From assembly GCF_036669915.1 (NCBI RefSeq), contig NC_089314.1, forward strand, positions 30,099,592-30,163,591: a stretch of DNA of 64,000 nucleotides, read 5' to 3'. The notes below the pieces were generated by a model. It was given only the letters and a program-made list of their open reading frames with translations. It did not search any database and was not told the DNA's origin. Shown here in pieces: positions 45,639-57,488 of the stretch (positions within the stretch are counted from its first letter, which is position 1; every line of letters starts with the position of its first letter). The translations under genes and the position numbers were made by a program. The DNA comes from Pocillopora verrucosa (lineage: Eukaryota; Cnidaria; Anthozoa; Scleractinia; Pocilloporidae).

Positions 45639-47971
45639 AGGTTATGAATATTTACGCTCAACATGAGAAATTAACAATTTTTTCAACAATGAGCTGTTCA
45701 TAAAACAAAACCTGTGGTGAAATATAAGATTAATAAGATTTAAGAAATTTGACATGAATTGAAAGAATTGTAATTGATCTCTACATGGAAGTAATTTTGC
45801 AAAAAAACACTCCCCCTTCCTCCTATTATAGTACTATCAGAGGAGAAATTACCGAATCAAGAGGATTGATTTGATGGTGTTAAAAAGAAAGGACTTAGAA
45901 AAGTGAACTTAGTTGCTGAGAAAATAAATCGCTGAGTTTTCATCGAGACGACAAGATATTTCACCTTTCCAATCCATATGCTTTTAGGACAGCAAAAAGG
46001 AAAAAAATGCTGCGAACAGACGTGTTGCTGAAGGTCGAGTGCTCGTGCCAAAACAACACGTTATTATTAAGATCCTTTTCATTGTCATCGATCAGTTAAA
46101 CTCCTTTCAACGGGGCCTTTAGCCTTGTGCAAAAATGGACCGGTACAAATTATTTAATAATTTAACCCATCCGTGCTTCGCGTCAAGGCTTGAAGAACGA
46201 GATTTGACGTCACCCGCGCTTGAATAAGTCAGCAAAAGTCCCAACCCTCTTGCTGAGAGGGATTTTTAACGAAATGATGTGACAATCAACCCGATTTTAT
46301 AGTTGTAATGTTTGCTTACCGACCAAACCGCGAAATGAAAATGCGAAACGGATTTTTCTTGAAGATGAATACATTCTTTTGAGCAAAGCACATTTTTCGC
46401 GTATGTTTGGGATGAATTTTAATTGGGGTGCAGTATGTAAGTAGGTGTAACGAGAAACGCCCCCATATCAGCTTGGTAAGGGACGTTAGAGGTTGCAGTA
46501 CTGTTTGTATCTGTACGCTTTCCTTCAGTTAAGTATATGTTCTCTGTGTTCTTCGAGATTTATTGTACGATCATTCATTCTGTCTTCTCTTCGTTTCGTT
46601 AGCATTTGAGATTAAGACTGTCGAGAATTTATCAGAACCGGTGTGTCCAAAATAAATAGCGAGGCACTCATCGCTGGTGTCTCCCATTGAGAGAAAGCAT
46701 CCTCGTGAATTTTAAATGTTCAGCCAGCAATCATTAACGTGTTCCCGGTTTTTATTCTTATTTTAAAATCGACAAGTAGTACTTCGTAGCCATTCTCATA
46801 AGTATGTTTCATAAGTGTAAAATTATATTCCTTTCAAGGTTATATTTTCAACACAGAAGCATCCACTGCAAGCTTAAGTTTATACCGAGCTTGATGTGTT
46901 CCGGAATCGCATCTTTTCAAACATGTTCTTCTCGATCAAAATTTTGTTTGACAAGTAATTATAAAATATCACTTTGCAGCTATCCTCACTAGAAAATGCG
47001 TTCAGGAGGTGTTCCAAAAGTCCAAACATTTCTCTCGCTTTTCAAAATAAACGCTAAATTAAAAAGTATAGTCGAATGTGCATTTGACTGATGTGGTACC
47101 TCGATTCTTTCGCACTAGAAACATAACATTCCTTTCACCTAAAAGATGACGTCAATTACAATGCAATGCTGGCAACGTGCATGCAATTATATGGATGTTT
47201 TCTTCCTTTGAGAGCTCATCGATCAAATTCAAATTAGATGGACCGACAAATCATATGACAAGGAAAGAGCTAAAATTATTTAAAATCATCCTAAAGCCTA
47301 TGAGACATCTTAAAATTGTTCCAAAAATGCACATTCCTCAGAAACGGTAACGAAGATGATAAATATGAATTCTGGGCCAGGCATGTAATTTTTTGCATCT
47401 ATTGCTTACTACTTATTTAAAAGGGCGGTTAATCGGCGTTGTGTAATTTGCTCTGTAACGTAAATTAAAAAATGTCGGTTAATTCGTGATGTTGTGTACA
47501 AATAATCATCGTGGAAACCGGAGCCGGTTCCTCATTGTCGGAAAAATTCTTAAAGACCACTCAATCGCACGATGTTTACAGGCCCTTTGACTTTATAAAT
47601 GAAGTGAGACTGAGATAAATACAGGGAAACTTGAACTATATTTATTTTGAAAATATCAACACCATGGTGCACCTTGGATTTGTTGGTCATTAATTTCAAA
47701 ACCAATTTTTTACGCGATTTGTTCTTCATTACATTCCGAATATAAGGAAAGTAGATCATGACTACCTTTCACTATGGGACACGTTTAATTCCTCCGAGAG
47801 CACCCAAAAGTTCGGGCTATCTAAGTTAGATTGACACTTATGGATACGGTAGACCGTGGCGGGTGTCCTTCGCAAAAGAAACAAATGACACGCTATTTGA
47901 AGTATAACTACTATAAACTATATATCAGTGGAAAGGTTATGAAATGTGCTATTCGGCAAAATTATGTCGTT
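45639..47971. other. Intergenic, no gene seen
   Basis: A diverged piece of the segmental-unit junction (GTGCAAAAATGGACCGGTACAAA) is present near 46128. Otherwise unique-looking AT-rich DNA with only short, domain-free frames. Confidence 0.45.
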
Positions 47972-48412
47972 TTAGCTTGATCTAATCGAAATCCGAATGA
48001 GGCGTGACAATTCGAAATGGACGATGTTTCTTTGGGGGAATGAATCGCATATCGAATCTGACCGCACAAATGACCTTCTGCACAATTTCAATCCTGAGGG
48101 GTTGGTCTTCATACCGTGTGGGGATTTTTTCAATATTCTTATCGGCTGCTTTGCTCTTAGTCTGTCAAGTTTGCTAATCAAAATTTTACCGATACGCAGT
48201 ACGTCAGAGGCCATTGCGGGAGATCCATTTTGAAAAACGGAATCCCCCACACGGTTGGTATCTTGGGAGTCTTCGGAGCAAATTTCGAGGCAATCCGTAA
48301 TGTTTACATACCCTATTGATTCGTGCAAAGAAGACATATTCGCGTAAAAACGAAGAAGGCTTTTTTCGCTTTCAAAGTCTTCCCAACAATTTGCACCTTT
48401 GGGTGACCACAT
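47972..48412 (-). CDS. Unrecognised ORF, 146 aa
   Basis: ATG 48412 to a stop at 47972. The first half is acidic and Ser-rich with four Cys (two as DCLEICSED); the second half is basic (LRAKQPIRILKKSPHGMKTNP and LCRRSFVRSD). There is no signal peptide, membrane segment or known domain that I can name. It is longer than the chance frames around it, its local base composition is richer in G+C, and it does not belong to the duplicated FReD units. It could be a single-exon gene, one exon of a spliced gene, or chance. Confidence 0.35.
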   Translation of the reverse strand: MWSPKGANCWEDFESEKSLLRFYANMSSLHESIGYVNITDCLEICSEDSQDTNRVGDSVFQNGSPAMASDVLRIGKILISKLDRLRAKQPIRILKKSPHGMKTNPSGLKLCRRSFVRSDSICDSFPQRNIVHFELSRLIRISIRSS

Positions 48413-50657
48413 ATCAAATTATGGCAACATTCTGAAAAACACAAAATGACGACCGCAGAAGCGTCCGGAAGGGTCTCTCAGCAAGAACATATTGTGCAGG
48501 TAGCTATTTATCAGTTACTGCGACAGACCTTCAGTTCAATTCTGCTGAACAGCAATTTTCAATCCAACTTTATTTTTCAACTCAAAAGCGGCTTTAGCAG
48601 GCCGTGGCAAAACTTGATGGTTGTTGATCGAGTGCGAGTAGTAAAGATTGCTTAAACCACAAGCTTTATCCGTTTCACTGAGATTCTTTCGCCATTCCGT
48701 GTCGAATTTCTCTTTTTTACTTTCACCAATAGACCCTTCCCCTTTTTATCTTTCTCCATTCGCACTCTCGAGAAAGACCGACCGTTTAGAGAGCTATATT
48801 ATGAGAGAGAGCTATAGTGGAAGATTGCTAATTTCAAGAAACGTTGGAGGAAACTGTGAGCTTGGTTCGATGGTGAACTGAGTTTATAGAGCATAAGTAC
48901 TGTATTGCCTTTAAGAGTCGCTCCTTATTAAGAATATCACTCTTTGCTTAATAAAGTGGTTGATTTTGTTGGATTGTAGTGTTTTTCTGTCGGTAAGATT
49001 ATACCGTAACGATAAAATCTGGGAAAATTTAATCTAATAGTAAAGGTCCGTGATGCAAGTTCTGCAGTACCCTAACAGGGTTGTGCGGATATTATTTTTT
49101 TATTTTGTTTAGTGATTAGTGCACATCTTCTAAGATGTAATTGAAATTACAAGGAAAGTGCAATGAGCTCATTTGTGGCTTGGCCTTTATTATGCTCAAA
49201 GCACCTGCTTTACTTCACTGAAGATTGAAATGAAGGATATTAGTGTGCCTTATTAGTTTAAGTCTAATTCAGTCAGGTAGTTCTAAATTCCGGCCTATTG
49301 TAACTTTGACATTAATTCCTTGAAGAAGTTTTTTTTCGGTTTATCTGCTGACTTGAACTCTCTAGTGTCATAATGCAATCGTTCCCATGATACTTTGAGT
49401 GAGAGAAGTTCCACTGTTTATATAAAATTATGTTTCTTCTTTTGATGCTTGTATCTTCTTTATAGATTGTATACTTGTACAATTTCATCGGTGTCTTAAA
49501 ATTACAATTTGTAGGGTTAGCCGCTATCGACGAGTATCCTGGCTTCAGTTTAAGGGAAGCTTTGATGATAACTCTTAGCAATTAAATATAAAAGAAACTT
49601 ACACAGGTAACCCGTCACTTCAGCTACGTCTCAACACACCTTTTTCTTGGTGAACTCAGATTCTATACGGTATTAGCTAGGATAACATCTTTGGTGCAAA
49701 GTATGCGTAAATGTGAGATTATTTAACCTTAGTCATTCATTTGCTAGTTTTTTAAATGTTCATTATCGAACATTGTAAAGTCCATCCGTAGGGGGCGAAC
49801 TTGATTGCAATCCGTATGTTTCGTCGGTCAAGTGAATGTCATATTTGTCGTTGTTTATTTATTTTTTAAAGTTATTTTATTCTATTTGAATAGATTTGAA
49901 CCGACTGAAATATGACTGCTCTTCCGAGGGCTTCAACGCGGAGTCCTTGGTGTGATGAAGTTTTATTTTTTTGAAAAGGATCCTGATTCCTCGGGCTTCG
50001 ATCTCAGAAAACTCATCGCATCTTGGAACAGATAATGACCGCAGACAAATATCCGTACGTATTTTCGCGCGAAATACAGGCTAGTCTTAATATAGTGGTG
50101 CAAGGTATTTGCATGAAAATCAGGTAAGTAAATTTATGCAAATAATATATGATACAGCAAATTTAATCATTACCGACAGAGGTCAAAATAATATTCACTT
50201 CTAGAAGAGAAACACAAATAAAATAACACGCAAGCCTTCGCGTAAAAACATCGTGGCTTCATAATATGTTAAATTTTACCGTAGGAAAGATCACTATTGT
50301 TATGATAACGTAATTTATTACACCCCTTTTGAAATCACTGGTGGTCCCTGTAATCTGATTGGCTCTAATTGGTGCGATTTATTCACAAATTGCACCATTT
50401 TTTTGCTTTATGAGGAGGCTACACTAAAAACAAAACAACCAATCAGACTTCAAGGCTTGTTTAAAGTAACCGATCAAATTGCAGGAAGATGAAAGACATG
50501 AAGTGTCATGTGGCAAATTTTGCAACTTTTGTTTCCAAAACTCTTATTTTTTCCTCCCAAAAAATGGATTAATTTAATTTGAAACTGGCTCAGTATTGTA
50601 GTAACAAAATATTTGAAGTCCTGTATTTGGGCGATTTCAAAATGGATGTAATAAAGT

Positions 50658-50798
50658 GGTAATTGAACTTTGTGTTGTGCAATTTTGGTCTGAAATCATA
50701 CTTGTGACTTCAAATTGAACTCGCGCTGCGCGCTCGTTCAATTTTGAAATTACGCGTATGATTTCAGCCCAAATTGCACTCCACTCAGTTCAATTACC
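50658..50798. repeat. Foldback repeat with arms of about 60 nt
   Basis: GGTAATTGAAC at the left and GTTCAATTACC at the right end bound imperfect arms that share GTGCAATTT and CTGAAATCATA. The centre is CTCGCGCTGCGCGCTCG. This is a MITE-like hairpin. Confidence 0.7.
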
Positions 50799-50853
50799 AT
50801 TATAAATTGCACCTGTCGCAAAGTTAAATAAGTATTTCATTGGTGTTTATATA

Positions 50854-51005
50854 GTAAGTAGAACATTACGTGGCCGCCCGGAGGTACGAGTTTTCGAATG
50901 TTGAAAAATATTTCTCTAGTTAGCTGCATGGAACATTTTAGCTATGCACCTCGAAATTAAATTTCAATTTCGTATCTCCGTGCGGCCATGTAATATCCTT
51001 TACTT
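50854..51005. repeat. Inverted repeat, arms of about 36 nt
   Basis: The left arm contains ATTACGTGGCCGCCCGGAGG and the right arm CTCCGTGCGGCCATGTAAT, which pair with few mismatches across an AT-rich loop of about 80 nt. Confidence 0.65.
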
Positions 51006-51308
51006 CTGATGGAGGTCATGAAAGACTAAAGACTGTTTTGGTGTTTCGTCATAGTTATCAGTAAAAGAAATTAAAAACTGGAAATGTCTACTCTTCTACC
51101 GGTGTTCTTCAAAGACTGAAGTAAATCGTTCGTTCTAATCTCTCTTTCGTTCTCTGATGGGTATGTTGTGAAGAAATACGATAGACCCTACTTGGAAATT
51201 ATTTGCATCTTTAAGCTAGTATTTCCTTCAAGGGGCTCTTCTAATCTTTTTACGGAACGACGCCAGACAATTAAAACACAAGACATTTAAAAAAGAAATT
51301 ATACTCAC

Positions 51309-51378
51309 CTGTGCAACAGGAACGTGGTTGGAACATAAAACCAAATAAAACAAAGATAGGGAGATGCTTGAGCTTCAT
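51309..51378 (-). CDS. Orphan signal-peptide exon of the gene 7 type
   Basis: ATG 51378 opens MKLKHLPIFVLFGFMFQPRS and ends CCT before an intact GTGAGT donor in phase 1. Length (70 nt) and sequence match the first exon of the 52-57 kb gene. The next PAN acceptor downstream belongs to gene 6, 8.3 kb away, which has its own leader. It is either a leftover of a deleted gene or an alternative first exon for gene 6. Confidence 0.5.
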
Positions 51379-52489
51379 CGCTATAAATGAATTACGAATA
51401 TAAACTTGTGAATCCATTTTCTTCTCGTCGAAAAATTAGCGATTTTGCTCTGACAAGATTATAGCTGAATAACCGTCAGCATTCTAACTAATCACTGAAA
51501 AAGGGGAAACGTAAGTTTTAAGAGGGGACAAAAATTTCCTTATTATGCGTTCCAACGCACTCAGTTTAACTTTCAGATCTCACAAACTAGTTTCTCGCAA
51601 ATCGATCCTGAAGGAACGCCCCTTGAAGCAGTGGCATCCAACATTCATGAACTTTTGTGTGAGTAACTGCTCTGTGTTAATAAACACAACGAAGCTTTTC
51701 AGCCTACGGAACATACGGTTTTGAAACCTCCAGCCAGGCAAGCTAACAAACAAAGTTTTGCGATTCGTACAAAAGGATCGGGAGTGCTTTCTTCTAAGAC
51801 GTTAGTTGGCCTCACAAAGGCATTATCTGATTCCTTTTTAGGCAAGATTTCCTTACACTAAATTAAAGTACTAAATTATGCACACAGTTATTTGATAAAA
51901 GAAGAAAATAACGAAACCAATAGATTACTTTAAGGACTGAGGTTTTGTTTTTGAATGGTTGGGGTAATACAGAAACAAAAAGGATGAAGTTTCTAGAACT
52001 GAATTAAGTACGAGGTTTACTCTTCTGATATTGACTTTGAAAAAATGAAGGCTGTGTGATCGCTTAGTGTTCCGTTAAGTGAAAATACGAGTCAAAAATT
52101 TAAATAATCAAAACTTGTATAACCGAGTCAGGAGGAGCATAGGAGTCGTGATGGCCATAATGATACAAGCCACTGAGATTCAACAATAACTCTTTTAAAT
52201 ACCTAAGACCCACCTAAAATTTTATGGAGACAGGGTCTTTTCAGCCGCTGCCCCCAGGCAATAGAATGTCTCACCCATAGACCTTAAAATTGAGTCCATT
52301 AGTTTCTGTTTTTGAGAAAAGATTAAAGAAGCATTTTATTTAGAGCTACTTATCAGTAACTGTCAATTTTCAACCATGATGAGGAGCTTTTTTAATGTAC
52401 TGCTATACAGATTAAGTTATTATTATTCGAGACACTCGTTTTTTTGTTAAGTTGGTACTGTTTCATTATTGTGCCATAAACGTGACAGT
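51379..52489. other. Duplicated flank: 5' flank of a gene 7-like copy joined to 3' flank of gene 7
   Basis: About 51.41-51.95 kb is a diverged duplicate of 58.43-58.98 kb, upstream of gene 7. From about 51.99 kb the sequence matches the 3' flanks at 20.6-21.2 and 30.1-30.7 kb, including the FReD-C scrap near 52128-52185. Confidence 0.55.
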
Positions 52490-55400
52490 TCAGAAATCCA
52501 CTGGTCTTACTTTCATCTCGGTCCTCTTTAGAGAGTAATAATGTCCTTTCCAGTCTTTCCAGTTCACTCCATCAGCAAAGGAGGAATGACTTCCACGAAG
52601 ATATAAACCATTAAGATTTGCGCGGTGACAATTCTTGTACCACCAGGCTCCTTTGAACTTAACGGCGCAGTTGAGACCTCCATGATTATCATTACCTTTA
52701 TCATTATCTTGATCTCTGGTGGTGAATGGCATACCGCGATGTACAGCAAGAGAGTCACCAGAATTTCCTGAAAAAATGAGCCGCATTATGAGTACTACGT
52801 TTAACCAATGATGAGCCGTTCATAAGGCTGAACAAATGTTTAAATATCAAATAAGTATATCAATTTAACATTAATAATATGGATTAAAAGCATTCTTAGT
52901 AATGTCTGTGATTCATGTCGAAGGTTCAAGGGACTGAATTGCTCGATATGACAATGTCAATAAATATGTTTGCCGAGGCACTCATCAGAGTTGGATAAGT
53001 TCGTCAGGTTATCTGCGCATGATCCACTGGCGAATACCTTTGGACTAAACAACATCCGGTATGCGCTGTCCAGGATTGCATATCGACGAGCTGACGTTTC
53101 TTTTTTGTCTTCCAAAGCTATTGATGTAAAAGACGTTTAGCATATTTACATAACTTAGCACTGTCCTCCCCCTTTCTTCTTAGATTGACCAAAATAGAAG
53201 AGACGGAATGATAATTAATAATAATAATAATAATAATAAGTCTTTATTCCATCATAAGATAAAACTACATATCTTATGTTACAATGAATTGAAAAAACTA
53301 CAGAAATCTACATACATATTATGAATTAAAAAGTATATCATTACAATAAATGGAGCTTAAATATCAACCTATTTACAAATGTGTTCATAAAGCGCTGTGT
53401 ATTAATTTTCGGGCGCGCGCAGCCTTTTTTCCTGAGATTGTGTAGATATGTCTTTTGGACAGGAATGATATCTTTCAGGGGGTGGCAATCCGTTTATTTT
53501 AGTTTCTTCAAAATATTTCTGTCTTGTTTGTTTAAAAGGTTCTTGATAAAAACTGGAAATGAGATAAAACCGCGTTCATGACATCGGTCTAAAAATTTTT
53601 GTACAACCGTAAGATCGGACTCAGATGCCCCATAGACTGAAAGTGCATAGCTAAAATTAGCCAAAACAATCGATATAAAAAGATGATCAATCTCTGCCTG
53701 AGAGTAATGTTCCTTTCTCAATGTTCGTAGGACGTGTAACACTTGTTTGCTTTGACAAGCTTAGTTCTTACATGCTCATCAAATTTTCCATCACTCTGTA
53801 AAGTTACTCCTAATAAAACGAAGCTATTACATTGGGGAATATTATTAATTGGAGAGTAGAGTACATTATGATTTTTCTTTCTAACAACCAGCTCTTTACA
53901 TTTGCAAGGGTTGCAGACCATTCTATTGTCTTTACACCATGTTAAGAACTGTCCTACTAAGTCAGCAGACGGGTCACTATTCCTAGTGATAGGCGAAAGA
54001 ATAGTGGAATCATCGGCATATTTAAAAAGCACAGGGCAACCATTAAAAAAAATCTCCAAATCGTTCAAAAATATATTAAAAAGATACGGTCCGCTTACAC
54101 TACCTTGTGTGGTTCCTCTATTGACAAGTTTCCACTGTCCTAAAAAATTATAACTAACAACACGCTGTTGTCTTGCAGAGAGGAAACTATGATACCAATT
54201 GATAATGTACGGATTTAGAGGTAGCTGTTTCAGTTTGGCAGACAAAATAGCATGGTTCACAAAATCGAAAGCCTTACTGAAGTCCATGGTAAAAATTCGC
54301 ACTGCGCTATAGTCACTACTATCTAAATACTTGTATGTCTGGTGCTGGATAGCGAGCAAGGCATTTGTACAACTACCCGCCTGTCTATATGCAAATTGGG
54401 TGTGGCTCAGGTTGCTCTCAATGACAGACTGTGCTTGTGTACGATACACGACCTTCTCAAACAACCGGGCAATAACAGGAGTAACATTAATACCACGGTA
54501 GTCCGAGTCCTCTATAGGCATATTCACTTTGGGGAGAGGGTTAACATTTGCCCTTTTCCAGGAGTCTGGCCATGTATGAGTAGACAGCGACAGATTCCAA
54601 ACGTGAGTGACGATTGGTGTGAGTAGCTCAGCACAGTCTTTCCAGATCCAGTACGGGAGGTCGTCTGGTCCCGTTGCGGTTTTCTTTACATGAACTAAGG
54701 TATTCCAGACACACCGCTCAGATATTTTCGGGGGCTTTACACTGTCCGGGATATCCATATCACTAGGTCTAACGTAAGTGTCATCATAGCACAGGTTGGC
54801 GAAGTAGTCGTTCAGACGAACTAGAGAGTTCTTGTCCAAATTTATCAACGATGACCTGCGACGCTGCGATAGGGCGTCCACGCCCTTCCGAAACTCCTGT
54901 CTATCTCTGGACCCGGTTGTGACTCTACGTCCATATCTATAGTGATATCTAGCGTGATATATTTCTCCGGTACTGCAAGCAAGGTTAGACCATGGACGCC
55001 CCACAACACCACCGGCCGGCGAACTCTAAATTTAGGAGTAGTAAACTTGGATAAAATATGTTTGAAAAGCCAAGGACTTTCAACCCTCCTATAGTGACAA
55101 TTGTAGCATTCTTGGGCAGCATTCAAAACGAAAAGAACACCAAAAATGGTAGATAGGCGAAGAGCTCCAGAAAACGTGGCAGCCATGTTGGCGCCAATCA
55201 CAATTCATTTACCTGAATAATAATTTATTAATTTATTAATAATTTACCTGAATAAGAACCAAGGATTAGCTTGTACTTATCATTCTCACTTTTGACACCA
55301 AACATCTTATACTCAGCATAGGTATGACTTCCTTCAAAGTCTTCCAAGTCTACACGCAGCACGTTGTTATTATCAGAGGTCAGGCGATGAATCTTGTCCA

Positions 55401-57488
55401 GTCCCAGCCAGAATTCACCGTTTAGATCTCCGAATCCGTGTTTATAGTCTCTCCAATTGAGATAGAAGTCAACCGAACCATCCAGTCTCTTCTGGAACAC
55501 CGTCCACCCTCCACCAGCTGTTGTTAGGTCACAGAATACATCAAAGCCCGGCAGATTATCAGGTTTAATGGTATACATACCATCTCTTCTTTCCCCAGCA
55601 TTGAAAATCTCAGCACAATTTTTCTTAAAAGCTGCGAAATGAGTGAAAACATTGTCGGGTTTAATGCTATTTATACGGTCTATGGTGACGCTGGTTTTCG
55701 CTGAAAGTGTGTTATATTAATCATGATTTGTCTCCTCAATATAAATGCAAATAATATAACTCGGGATTCTTTCTAGTTTTCAACTGTATTCAACTTCGCC
55801 TATTCTTCTAGATGAAAATGTCAATACAATATTTCCGGAGAGATGGAAATCAAGAAGAAAATTGTCGGGTTTAATGCCATCAGTCCCTCCGTCTGTCGTG
55901 ATACTGATTTCCGTAAAACTTATAAATGTCGTGGCATGTCTACTAAATATGTTCTTAGATTCTTTCTAATTTCCAAATGTATTCAAATTTAACATTTCTT
56001 TTTAAAGTGAAGTGTTCAAGATTTGTAAAAACACACAGCTATTCTTTCTATCACCGTTAGTAGTTGTGTTTTGTTTTCTCTTTTGATAATGCCTTTATTT
56101 TAATTTCAAAATTCTTTTTACAGTCAAGTGTTCAAGATTTATAAAAATGATAGCTATTACTTTTATCACCGTTAGTGGCTGTGTTTTGATTCCTCCTTTA
56201 ATAATGCCTTTGTTGATTTAATTTTTTTCCGACGCAGAATCAATTTGTGTTGATACAAGTTCCAGAAACACTTTATTTGTCTAAGTAAACTGTGTCTATT
56301 CGGAGTTTCAATATCATACGCGTTCTCTAATTTATCTTCAGTGGATAGTAGATTGTCCAAGGAGTCAAATTTGCGGAATTTCCAGATTCCCATATATGCT
56401 TTTGCGTATGATTTCAGAAGATATTTCTATTAACCGATTTTAAAACAGTTGGTTAGTCACCTTACTGTCAGTTGTTCAATCAACCCAAGAGACTTAGTGA
56501 AAGAAAACGCAAGTTGTTATACCTCGAAATTGGCAGTTCTCCCCTGTGAATCCATCACGACAAACACAACGAAAACCTTTATTGGTGAATCCAGCTTGAC
56601 AGGTGCCATTGTTCAAACATGGGCTGCTGCTGCATGGATTCTGTTGGCAGAAACAAAGTAGCTTCGTGCACTTTACTCTTGCCAATGACTCATAACAACA
56701 ACACTCTAAAATGAAAACATCTTATCTGTGTCTGTCTCCTAATATTTTCGTAAGAATGTGAAATGTTACCTCGACTGCAAGATGATTGTAACCTGGTTTA
56801 TTAGTGAGAAGAAATGGAGCATGGTTTTCCCCCGTTGCGTTGTTCAACTCGCATTTTTGCTTTTCCCCGTCAAATGGACCAATATTGATGGACACACAAC
56901 TAGGCTCCATATAACACATCACTCTGCAGCTCCCTTCATCAGTTACCATAACACTCTTGATCACGTGATTCTTTAACACCATGTCTGGTATTGGCTCCCT
57001 AAATATGATGTTTCGGCAATCATCACCTGGTGGAGGGAGGAGGACTAAACTAAATTGTTTATTCTGCAATCATTGAAACAAATTTCTGCCTTTTCACCAA
57101 CACCCTATTTTAATACCTTACAACTCAATAGCATGAAAACCTTACAAAATTAATCATCACTCGAGAATCAAATGCTAACTGGTAGAGGTTCCTTATCGGA
57201 AAATTTATCCATGCGGCTGAGTTTATATAGGGATTATTTTCGTGCTGTAAATTGTAACAGTGAATCGTTCGTTCTAATCTATATTTTGTACTCTGATGCT
57301 TTGAAATTATTTACATCTCTAAGTTGGTATCCTTCTGCTCTTCTAATCTTTTTGTAGAAACGACGCTAGAAAATTAAAGCACCAGAAATTTAAAAGAGAA
57401 ATTATAAATTATACTCACCAGTGCAACAGGAACATGATTGCAACATAGTACCAAATAAAACAAAGAGAAGGAGATGCTTTAGCTTCAT
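52490..57488 (-). CDS. Secreted PAN-EGF-fibrinogen-related protein (gene 7, complete, LINE in intron 4)
   Basis: Exons: 57488-57419 (signal), 57026-56770 (PAN), 56640-56523 (EGF), 55631-55248 (FReD-N), 52767-52490 (FReD-C); 368 aa. The leader is a different type, MKLKHLLLFVLFGTM, ending SCSCCT. PAN occupies residues 24-109, EGF 110-148, FReD 149-368. The FReD has [41 protein letters not shown], then a longer calcium-type loop (DQDNDKGNDNHGGLNCA), GAWWYKNCH and [14 protein letters not shown]. The coding frame is intact although a LINE fills most of intron 4. The donor at 55247 must be used: reading on into the repeated donor at 55212 would meet a stop. Confidence 0.88.
53212..55201 (-). mobile_element. 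Degenerate L2/CR1-type LINE in intron 4 of gene 7
   Basis: The main frame, from about 54880 to 53718, encodes a reverse transcriptase: SDYRGINVTPVIARLFEKV, motif A FTMDFSKAFDFVNHA, motif B TQGSVSGPYLFNIFLNDL, motif C FKYADDSTI and motif E FVLLGVTL. A frameshift near 53.75 kb and a TAA at 53496-53494 separate it from the C-terminal part (CHERGFISFPV, then HPLKDIIPVQKTYLHNLRKK). Upstream, another frame (from about 55186) codes a short N-terminal piece ending in a 2A-like DVESQPGP. The APE endonuclease that should follow is missing. The 3' end is a (TAT)n tail at 53213-53240, typical of these LINEs. Inactive. Confidence 0.85.
53213..53241. repeat. (AAT)n microsatellite, 3' tail of the LINE
   Basis: Nine or so AAT units; in LINE orientation this is the 3' terminal repeat tail and so marks the element end. 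Confidence 0.85.
55205..55255 (-). repeat. Duplicated splice-donor sequence at the LINE border
   Basis: The 13-nt TTATTCAGGTAAA (minus strand) occurs twice, at about 55251 and 55216, separated by AT-rich TTAATAAAT sequence. Only the first is the real end of the FReD-N exon. Confidence 0.7.

Larger units (their letters stand above)
48413..51308. other. Intergenic with two foldback repeats
   Basis: No gene seen. Two inverted repeats (50658-50798 and 50854-51005) are listed separately. Confidence 0.5.
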
